This document shows positions 7,270 through 13,692 of a stretch of 32,742 nucleotides of DNA, one piece after another (position 1 is the first letter of the stretch; each line of letters begins with the position of its first letter). The notes below the pieces were generated by a model. It had not been told where the DNA came from. It did not search any database and worked only from the letters and a program-made list of their open reading frames with translations. The stretch covers positions 1 through 32,742 of the forward strand of contig JBILKV010000032.1 in the NCBI GenBank assembly GCA_044376515.1. The letters run 5' to 3'. The stretch comes from Chth-196 sp044376515 (lineage in GTDB: Bacteria; Verrucomicrobiota; Verrucomicrobiia; Chthoniobacterales; Chthoniobacteraceae). Both the position numbers and the translations under genes were made by a program.

Positions 7270-8568
7270 ATGATTCCCCCAGCCCAAACCGGATCGCCGC
7301 CCGCGACGTTATCCCCCAAGAAACGGCGTCCTCCGTCCTGGAAATGGTGGGTGACCGGCCTGCTCCTGCTCGCGACCATGATCAATTACATGGACCGGGT
7401 GACGCTCTCGGGCGCCTCGGTGCGGGTCACCGCAGAACTGCGCCTGAGCGAGTTGCAGTATGGCCATTTGGAGCTGGCGTTCGGTTGGGGGTTTGCTGCG
7501 GGCTCCCTCGTATTCGGCTTTCTCGCCGACCGCCTCCGCGTCTACTTCCTCTACCCGGTCGTCTTGCTGGCGTGGTCGGCGATGGGGATTGCGTCGGGAT
7601 GGGCGCAGGGATTCGAAGGGCTTTTGATCTGTCGCGGCCTGCTGGGTTTTTTTGAGTCGGGCCACTGGCCCTGCGCCATCAAGACGACCTTCGCGCTGCT
7701 GGATGAAAAAGACAGGACGATGGGGAACAGCGTGCTGCAGAGCGGTGCCTCGCTGGGTGCCGTCATCACTCCCCAGATTCTGCGGATACTCATGAACAAT
7801 GACCCGGGGTCATGGCGCACTGCTTTCGTGGCCGTGGGTGCGGTGGGATTGGGTTGGGTCGTGTTGTGGTTTGCGTGCCTGCGGCCGCGGGACCTTGTGC
7901 CTGCAACAAGCGCACCGGACAACGCCTCCAAGCCACCGCTCGCCGAAGGGCTGGCTTCCGTGCTGACCAGCGGCCGGTTTTGGTCGGTGGCCCTGCTTAT
8001 CATGGGCGCGCAGACTGTCTGGCACATTTACCGGGTCTGGCTGATGAAGTTCCTCGTCACCGGCCGCGGCTACTCCCAGCAGGAGGCCCTCAATTTCAAC
8101 TCAGTCTTCTTTTTGGCGACCGACGCCGGTTGTCTTTTGGCGGGGGCGGCCTCGTTGTGGTTGGCACGCCGCCCGGGCACGTCGGCGCATCGTGCCAAAC
8201 GGATCATCTACGCTGCGGCCTGCCTTTTGACCTCGCTGAGCGTTGCACTCCCGTGGTTGCCAAAGGGGGGGCCGCTCCTGGGGACCCTGCTGTTGATCGG
8301 TGCCGGCGCTCTGGCCCTCTTTCCGTGCTACTACGGGTTTGTGCAGGAACTTTCCTCTGCGCACGTGGGGAAACTCACCGGCATCCTGAGCCTTTGGGTC
8401 TGGAGCGTGACCTCGCCGCTTCACAGCGCCTTCGGCCTGTTGATCGACAGGACCCACAGCTACGATGCCGGCCTGGTGGTGGCCGGTCTTGCCCCGTGGA
8501 TGGGGGTCCTTTCGCTCGGTCTGCTCTGGCGGACTCCCCCACCAAACTCCCCCCTCCCCATCCCCTAG
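7270..8568 (+). CDS. MFS transporter, ACS (organic anion) type
   Basis: This is a 432-residue polytopic membrane protein with about 12 hydrophobic segments. The first segment ends in the NYMDRVTLSGASV signature, which resembles the N-Y-x-D-R start of anion:cation symporters such as hexuronate and sialate carriers. The loop LVFGFLADRLRVYFLYP carries the MFS motif A region, and GLLGFFESGHWPCAIKTT matches the conserved helix 4-5 region. The start at 7270 leaves a 28-nt gap after the DUF1501 gene; an earlier in-frame start would overlap that gene. It probably imports an organic acid or sugar acid released outside the inner membrane by the neighbouring exported proteins. The substrate cannot be read from sequence. 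Confidence 0.85.
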   Translation: MIPPAQTGSPPATLSPKKRRPPSWKWWVTGLLLLATMINYMDRVTLSGASVRVTAELRLSELQYGHLELAFGWGFAAGSLVFGFLADRLRVYFLYPVVLLAWSAMGIASGWAQGFEGLLICRGLLGFFESGHWPCAIKTTFALLDEKDRTMGNSVLQSGASLGAVITPQILRILMNNDPGSWRTAFVAVGAVGLGWVVLWFACLRPRDLVPATSAPDNASKPPLAEGLASVLTSGRFWSVALLIMGAQTVWHIYRVWLMKFLVTGRGYSQQEALNFNSVFFLATDAGCLLAGAASLWLARRPGTSAHRAKRIIYAAACLLTSLSVALPWLPKGGPLLGTLLLIGAGALALFPCYYGFVQELSSAHVGKLTGILSLWVWSVTSPLHSAFGLLIDRTHSYDAGLVVAGLAPWMGVLSLGLLWRTPPPNSPLPIP

Positions 8569-8572
8569 CCCC

Positions 8573-9688
8573 ATGCTGACCGACTCCTCGCGCCTCAGGG
8601 ATTTCCCCGTCCTTGCCGGACAAACCTACCTCAACACCGCTGCGGAAAGCATTCCACCGCTTTGCACCGGAGCCGCCATCGAGGCGTACTGGCAGGACAA
8701 ACTCCGCGGAATGAAAGGTCGCGACGGACATTTCGCCCGGGTGGAGGCCTGCCGCGAAATCAGCGCGGCAATCCTCGGACTCCAGACATCCGAAGTGTCC
8801 TTCTGTTCCTGCGCCTCGGAGGCCTACAATCTTCTGGCCACGGCCCTGCAACTCAACGGAAAGGACGAAGTGTTGGTAACTGACCTGGATTTTCCCGCCG
8901 GAGTCTCACCCTGGCTGCGGGCCGCGAGCCCGCCCCGCCTCCGAATCTGGAAATCGGTCGAAGGCGCGTTGGACCCGGCGGATCTCCCGCCCCTGCTCAA
9001 CGAGCGGACCCGGTTGGTTCAGGTCTCGCTGGTGAGCTTCTACAACGGGCACCGGATCGATTGGGCCGCGTTTCGGGACACGGTCCGCCGCCTGGCGCCC
9101 AACGCGCTTATCTCGGCGGACATCACCCAGGCGGTGGGCCGGGTCGTTCTCGACTGCCAAGATGCGGACATCCAGATTTCCAGCACCCACAAATGGACCC
9201 TAGGCATTCACGGCGGCTGCATCATCGGGGTGCCAACCGCCTCGGCGGAACGCCTGACCACCCGCGCAGGAGGCTGGCTCCATTTGAAAAACGCCTTTGA
9301 CTCCAACCGCTTCGAGCATGCGGAAACCCGCACCGGGGCGGCGAGTTTCTCGGTCGGGATGCCGAATTTCGTCGCGCTGTACGCCCTGGACGCCTCGCTG
9401 CGGTATCTCGACCACGTCGGGATCGAGGCCATCGCCGCGCACGCCGATCCGCTGATCAAGACCGCCGAAGCGGGAATGCGCGATCTGGGCATCCAGCCTT
9501 TGTGCCGTTGGAACGGAACCGGCATTGCCGCGTTTATCCACCCGAGAAGCGCGGAGATTCACGCTGCCCTCGAGAAGGAGAACATCCACGTCATGCACAA
9601 CGCGGGCCGCATCCGGATCGCCGTCCACGGGTACAACACCGCGGAGGATATCCGCCGGTTCCTGACCGTCTTGGGTGAACTGCTGTAA
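8573..9688 (+). CDS. Class V aminotransferase-family PLP enzyme
   Basis: This 371-residue protein has a fold-type I PLP pattern. It starts with YLNTAAESIPP (substrate and cofactor edge), continues with a FCSCASEAYNLLATAL segment that contacts the cofactor phosphate, and has SADITQAVGRVVLD, whose Asp would pair with the pyridine nitrogen. Lys207 in SSTHKWTLGIHGG is the expected Schiff-base lysine. The family includes cysteine desulfurases, isopenicillin-N epimerase-like enzymes, kynureninases and aminotransferases, and this sequence does not clearly fall in one of them. It starts 4 nt after the transporter stop, so translation is probably coupled. Together with the M20 hydrolase next to it, this suggests breakdown of an amino compound. 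Confidence 0.85.
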   Translation: MLTDSSRLRDFPVLAGQTYLNTAAESIPPLCTGAAIEAYWQDKLRGMKGRDGHFARVEACREISAAILGLQTSEVSFCSCASEAYNLLATALQLNGKDEVLVTDLDFPAGVSPWLRAASPPRLRIWKSVEGALDPADLPPLLNERTRLVQVSLVSFYNGHRIDWAAFRDTVRRLAPNALISADITQAVGRVVLDCQDADIQISSTHKWTLGIHGGCIIGVPTASAERLTTRAGGWLHLKNAFDSNRFEHAETRTGAASFSVGMPNFVALYALDASLRYLDHVGIEAIAAHADPLIKTAEAGMRDLGIQPLCRWNGTGIAAFIHPRSAEIHAALEKENIHVMHNAGRIRIAVHGYNTAEDIRRFLTVLGELL

Positions 9689-9721
9689 GCTGCGCACCCT
9701 CTCTTGACCCCGCCTCCAGCG

Positions 9722-10858
9722 ATGAGCGCCCTCCACGAGACTTTGGCCGACCTGATCCGGCTCAACACCGTCAACCCCGCCTACTGCGACGGCGGAACCG
9801 AGGCAAACGCCCTTCCGCTGCTTCGAAGTTTCTTTGCCAGGCACGTTATTGAAACCACCGAGCAGGAGGTGTTTCCGGGACGCCCCAATCTTGTGGCCCG
9901 GCTCCCGGGCAGTGGCGTGCGTCGTCTTGTCCTGGAAGCCCACGTAGACACCGTCTCCATCAAGGGCATGACCATTCCCCCGTTTGAGCCCGCGGTACGC
10001 GAGGGCCGCATGTACGGGCGCGGTTCGGTGGACGACAAGGCGGGCCTTGCCGCGATGCTGCACGCGGTGGCGTCCATCCGCCAAGAAGGGATCGTTCCCC
10101 CCTGCGAGGTGTTGCTGGCGGTCGTCGTGGATGAGGAATTCAGCTACCGCGGCGTGGTGAAGCTTTGCGAAGGGCTTGAAGCCGACGCCTCCATCGTAGC
10201 CGAACCCACCGAACTGCGGGTGGTCATCGCCAGCAAGGGGGTGCTGCGTCTGCGCATCCACACCCGGGGCAGGGCCGCCCACAGCGCCAAACCGCACCTT
10301 GGCCACAACGCGATCACCCAGATGGCCAGACTCGTGCTCGCGCTGGAGGAGGAACACCGGCGCCTCTCTGAAACGACGCATCCACTGCTTGGTTGCCCCA
10401 CCCTGAACGTGGGGGTGATTCAAGGGGGCGTTCAGGTCAACTTTGTCCCCGACCACTGCGCGATTGAAATCGACCGACGCCTGCTGCCTGGAGAGTCCGC
10501 CGCCAATGTGGTGGATGGCTACCGCCGTCTTCTCGGGAAGCTTGCGGGGGAATACCGCGGTTTCAACGCGCAAATCGAAGAACCCTTCCTGCTCGTCGAC
10601 GAGGCGCTCAACACGCCACCAAACGCCACCGTCGTCACAGTCGCCCAAGCTGTTTCGCAATCGCTCGGACTCAATCCGGAGGTGTGTGGCGTCCCCTTCG
10701 GAAGCGACGCAAGCAAGCTTTCGCGGGCAGGAATTCCCACCGTCCTCTTCGGCCCCGGAAGCATCGACCAGGCTCATTCCGTTGACGAGTTCGTCGAGTT
10801 GGATCAGGTGACGAAGGCCGCCGCCTTTTACAGGGAGTTTATTCTCAACTTTTCATAA
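9722..10858 (+). CDS. M20-family metallopeptidase (ArgE/DapE-like deacylase)
   Basis: This 378-residue cytoplasmic hydrolase carries the M20 di-zinc ligand set: H74 and D76 in LEAHVDTV, the bridging Asp104 in GRGSVDDKAG, the general base pair E138-E139 in VVDEEFSYRG, an acidic residue in IVAEPTEL, and the late His in IDQAHSVDEF. The dimerisation lid starts near AHSAKPHLGHNAI. Relatives remove acyl groups from amino acids (acetylornithine, succinyl-diaminopimelate) or cleave dipeptides. The ATG at 9722 is preferred over a TTG 18 nt upstream because the protein then begins MSALHETLADLIRLNTVNP, the usual family start. It belongs to the same cluster as the PLP enzyme, which points to amide or acyl-amino acid catabolism, not to arginine or lysine synthesis. 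Confidence 0.9.
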   Translation: MSALHETLADLIRLNTVNPAYCDGGTEANALPLLRSFFARHVIETTEQEVFPGRPNLVARLPGSGVRRLVLEAHVDTVSIKGMTIPPFEPAVREGRMYGRGSVDDKAGLAAMLHAVASIRQEGIVPPCEVLLAVVVDEEFSYRGVVKLCEGLEADASIVAEPTELRVVIASKGVLRLRIHTRGRAAHSAKPHLGHNAITQMARLVLALEEEHRRLSETTHPLLGCPTLNVGVIQGGVQVNFVPDHCAIEIDRRLLPGESAANVVDGYRRLLGKLAGEYRGFNAQIEEPFLLVDEALNTPPNATVVTVAQAVSQSLGLNPEVCGVPFGSDASKLSRAGIPTVLFGPGSIDQAHSVDEFVELDQVTKAAAFYREFILNFS

Positions 10859-10967
10859 ACCCGCGCCTCAACCGGGAAAGCGGCCACCCGCCTTTCAGCA
10901 TTCCGGATCGACTCGTTCGCCGGCTCAAGGCACGGTCCGCGGTTTCCCCCTCCAATCTATTCATTTC

Positions 10968-11903
10968 ATGCAAACCCTGAATCCCTTGGACCGCCGCGCG
11001 TTCCTCCGTGCATCCGCCCTTTCGGCCCTGGCCACGGCGGGCTGCGTCTCGCTGCCGCGGAACACGCCAAACTACATCGACGCCCATGTCCATGTGTGGA
11101 CCCCGGACACCCAGCGCTACCCCTTGGCGGAGGGGTTCGTACGCGAAAAGAACATGGTCCCTCCTTCGTTCACACCGACGGAACTCTTCGCACACTGCCG
11201 GTCCCTCGGGGTGTCGCGCGTCGTGCTCATCCAGATGAGCTTTTATAAGTTCGACAACAGCTACATGCTGGATGTCATTGCGGCCCAGCCGAGCGTTTTC
11301 AGTGGCGTGGCCATCGTGGACGAGGCGCACCCGAATGTGGCCGCCGAAATGGATGCGCTTGCGCAACGCGGCGTCCGCGGTTTCCGCGTGCGCGCGACGC
11401 GCGAGTCGGCGGAGGGGTGGAAGGACTCGGAGGCAATGCGGAAAATGTGGAGTCAAGCCGCCGAGAAGGGCCTCTCGATATGCCTTCTGTCCGATCCAGA
11501 CGCTTTGCCGGCGATTCAATCCATGTGCAGACAGTTTCCCAAGACCCGGGTAGTCATCGACCATTTTGCCCGGATTGGAATGAGCGGCAGCATCGTTCCG
11601 GGTGACCTGGAGGAGTTGAGCCGGCTCTCGGATTTTGAACACACTTATGTCAAAACCTCGGCCTTTTACGCGCTCGGGTCGAAAACGCCGCCCTACGACG
11701 ACCTCGGCCCGATGATCAGGACCCTCCACTCTGCATACGGCTCGCGCCGCCTCATGTGGGCGAGCGACTGCCCCTTCCAAGTTCAGCCCGGGCACAACTA
11801 TGCAGACTCCCTCAGCCTGATTCGAGACCGGTTGGATTTCCTGACGCCGGAGGACAAGGAGTGGATGCTGCGCAGAACCGCGGAGAGCGTGTTTTTTGCG
11901 TGA
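10968..11903 (+). CDS. Exported amidohydrolase (amidohydrolase_2 family)
   Basis: This 311-residue protein begins with a combined twin-arginine (DRRAFLRASALSA) and lipobox-like (LATAGC) signal, so it may be a Tat-exported lipoprotein. The mature part is a TIM-barrel metal-dependent hydrolase: H40-x-H42 in DAHVHVWTPDT on the first strand, a central RVVIDHFARIG segment with a conserved His, and RLMWASDCPF with the last-strand Asp. Relatives hydrolyse lactones and pyrone dicarboxylates or decarboxylate aromatic acids. It follows the M20 gene after 109 nt and is the last gene of the catabolic cluster. An extracytoplasmic lactonase acting on the imported compound's precursor is one reading, but the substrate is unknown. 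Confidence 0.85.
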   Translation: MQTLNPLDRRAFLRASALSALATAGCVSLPRNTPNYIDAHVHVWTPDTQRYPLAEGFVREKNMVPPSFTPTELFAHCRSLGVSRVVLIQMSFYKFDNSYMLDVIAAQPSVFSGVAIVDEAHPNVAAEMDALAQRGVRGFRVRATRESAEGWKDSEAMRKMWSQAAEKGLSICLLSDPDALPAIQSMCRQFPKTRVVIDHFARIGMSGSIVPGDLEELSRLSDFEHTYVKTSAFYALGSKTPPYDDLGPMIRTLHSAYGSRRLMWASDCPFQVQPGHNYADSLSLIRDRLDFLTPEDKEWMLRRTAESVFFA

Positions 11904-11955
11904 TGTTTGGCGGTGCGCCCCGGAGGCCGGGGAACCCAAACACGGTCGCACGGAA

Positions 11956-11989
11956 CCAAGGCAACCCCAAGACAAACCCAAGGCAACCC
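11956..11989. repeat. 12-nt tandem repeat, 22-nt period
   Basis: CCAAGGCAACCC occurs at 11956-11967 and again at 11978-11989. The second copy runs into CGGTTGC, making a small GCAAC/GTTGC palindrome. The function is unknown. Confidence 0.4.
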
Positions 11990-12031
11990 GGTTGCTGATT
12001 TTGGGAGTTCCCTCGTCGCCCTCCGCTGCTC

Positions 12032-12069
12032 GGCCACTGGAAGCCGTTTTCCCGTTGCTTCCAGCGGCC
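12032..12069. repeat. Strong 13-bp hairpin before nusA
   Basis: GGCCACTGGAAGC at 12032-12044 pairs with GCTTCCAGCGGCC at 12057-12069, with one internal A-C mismatch and a 12-nt loop. No T-run follows on the plus strand. It may be the end of the upstream transcript, an RNA-stability element or a small RNA. Confidence 0.5.
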
Positions 12070-12211
12070 TTGGGTTGGAATTGAGCGAAGGCCGGGGGGG
12101 GGAATGGTGCGTTGCGGTGCTTCGCGTTTGGCCCGAGAATGCACGGCGTTGGCGGCCTTGAGGAGTGGGCAAGATCTCAGGTTTACCGGGGCCGAATCAC
12201 CGTTTCGCTTC

Positions 12212-12240
12212 TTGACGCGTAGGGCGCCGGAGCCTAATTT
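12212..12240 (+). promoter_or_regulatory. Candidate sigma70 promoter of the nusA operon
   Basis: TTGACG at 12212-12217 (5 of 6 to the -35 consensus), a 17-nt spacer and TAATTT at 12235-12240 (matches at the key first, second and last positions of the -10 box). Transcription would start near 12247, giving a leader of about 75 nt that contains the terminator at 12274-12299. Confidence 0.55.
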
Positions 12241-12262
12241 CGCATGCTGGCCAGTTTCCGAG

Positions 12263-12299
12263 AAGTGGGTTTCAGTGGGTTCTGCAACCCACTTTTTTT
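12263..12299 (+). terminator. Intrinsic terminator with competing arm in the nusA leader
   Basis: AGTGGGTT (12274-12281), a CTGC loop and AACCCACT (12286-12293) form a perfect 8-bp stem followed by six T. An extra copy of the left arm, AAGTGGGTT at 12263-12271, can pair with the same right arm (12286-12294), so two mutually exclusive stems exist. The whole structure ends 22 nt before the nusA start codon and lies downstream of the candidate promoter. This is the layout of a transcription attenuator. Confidence 0.7.
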
Positions 12300-12321
12300 G
12301 TCTCTGGTCGCCTCGAAACGT

Positions 12322-13581
12322 ATGAACAGTGAAATTTCAGCCGGACTGGACTTTTTCGAGCGGGACAAGGGAATCAAGCGCGAAGTGCTTCTTGAGGCCA
12401 TGAACACCGCTCTGCTCACGGCTGCCCGCAAGGCAGTGGGGCCAGCGCGTGATCTGCGCGTGGAGTTCGACGAAAAATCAGGCTCCTTTAAGACCTTCGC
12501 CAAGTTGATTGTTGTTGAACGTGTCCTCAACAAGCACGACGAAATCAGTCTGGCGGAGGCGGCCAAAGTGAAGCCGGGCGCACAAATCGGCGAGGAAATC
12601 GACGTCCCGGTGACTCCGAAGGATTTCGGTCGGATCGCCGCCCAAACCGCGCGTCAGGCGATGATGCAGCGCATCCGGCAGGCGGAGCGCGAGATGATTT
12701 ACGACGAGTTCAAGGACCGCGCCGGGGAAATTGTGACGGGGACCGTACGCCGGTTCGACCGCTCGGATGTCGTGGTGGATTTGGGAAAATTCGAGGGCAT
12801 CATGCCCAACCGCGAACGCGTGGCGACAGAGGAGTACGCGGTGGGCGACCGTGTCAGGGCGTACGTAGTGGCCGTGGAAAACGGCATGCGAGGACCCGAG
12901 ATCATTCTCTCCCGGAGTCATCCGAATTTTGTGCGGCGCCTTTTCGAGACGGAGGTGGCCGAGATTGCCGACGGGACGGTGGAAATCAAGGGGATCGCCC
13001 GAGAGGCCGGCCACCGCACCAAGATCGCAGTGTGGAGCGCCAACGAGAAGGTGGATCCGGTGGGAGCCTGCGTCGGGATGCGCGGGGCGAGAGTTAAAAA
13101 CATCGTCCGCGAGCTCAACAACGAGAAGGTGGACATCATCCGTTGGAGTCAGGACATCAAGGAATTGGTGATCGAAGCGCTCAAGCCCGCGAAGATCAAG
13201 TCCCTCACGCTTGAACCGGAGCGCAAAAACGTAGCAATCAAGGTGGACGACGACCAGCTCTCGTTGGCGATTGGCAAACGCGGGCAGAACGCACGCCTGA
13301 CCTCGCGCCTGTGCGGCTGGGACATTTCTGTCGAGAAGGACGAGTCGGTGCGCGAAGCCTTCGAGCAGAATGTCGAAAAAGGGGTCTCGGCGCTGGCCAA
13401 ATCCTTGGAGGTCTCCGAGGAGGTCGCGCGGAAGCTCACCGAGGCGGGCATGGTCAGTGCGGACGTCATCGGGACTGCGGATGCCTCGGACATTTCGGAG
13501 GCCATCGGCTGCGAAACGGCGTTGGCAGAGCAGATTTTTGAAGCCGCCCAACGCGCCATCGCCCGCGCCTCGGGCGGGTAA
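12322..13581 (+). CDS. nusA: Transcription termination/antitermination factor NusA
   Basis: This 419-residue protein has the complete NusA domain order: an N-terminal RNA-polymerase-binding domain (about 1-130), an S1 domain (about 134-200, GEIVTGTVRRFDRSDVVVD), KH1 with GACVGMRGARVKNIV near residue 247, KH2 with LAIGKRGQNARLTSRL near 316, and a C-terminal helix-hairpin-helix segment (about 350-419). NusA binds RNA polymerase and nascent RNA and controls pausing, termination and antitermination. The ATG at 12322 gives the usual N-terminus; in-frame codons further up would overlap the leader terminator. It is first gene of a long plus-strand run and may regulate its own leader. Confidence 0.97.
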   Translation: MNSEISAGLDFFERDKGIKREVLLEAMNTALLTAARKAVGPARDLRVEFDEKSGSFKTFAKLIVVERVLNKHDEISLAEAAKVKPGAQIGEEIDVPVTPKDFGRIAAQTARQAMMQRIRQAEREMIYDEFKDRAGEIVTGTVRRFDRSDVVVDLGKFEGIMPNRERVATEEYAVGDRVRAYVVAVENGMRGPEIILSRSHPNFVRRLFETEVAEIADGTVEIKGIAREAGHRTKIAVWSANEKVDPVGACVGMRGARVKNIVRELNNEKVDIIRWSQDIKELVIEALKPAKIKSLTLEPERKNVAIKVDDDQLSLAIGKRGQNARLTSRLCGWDISVEKDESVREAFEQNVEKGVSALAKSLEVSEEVARKLTEAGMVSADVIGTADASDISEAIGCETALAEQIFEAAQRAIARASGG

Positions 13582-13692
13582 CCTCCGCTCTCATCGCTCT
13601 TTCATTTTTCGCGGCTCACGGCCTGCACCTCCGGCTTCGATCACCCGAACGTTTCAACCCACCCTCCCTTTCTCCTCCGTACCACGCTCTGA

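Larger units (their letters stand above)
11904..12211. other. Structured intergenic region upstream of the nusA promoter
   Basis: No credible gene lies in this interval; in particular rimP, which often precedes nusA, is not here. It is rich in structure. CCCCGG/CCGGGG (11918-11923 and 11927-11932) makes a small GC hairpin straight after the amidohydrolase stop. CCAAGGCAACCC is repeated at 11956-11967 and 11978-11989 with a 22-nt period. A strong 13-bp stem follows at 12032-12069. A run of nine or more G lies near 12091-12100. One of the hairpins may end the upstream transcript, although none has a good T-run. Confidence 0.5.

Noticed and set aside
6219..7385. Long antisense frame of 388 codons inside the DUF1501 gene
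   Set aside because: A shadow of a GC-rich gene; the plus-strand frame carries all family motifs.
9200..10777. Antisense frame of 525 codons over the PLP and M20 genes
   Set aside because: A long shadow caused by codon bias in a GC-rich genome; no domain is visible and both plus-strand genes are secure.
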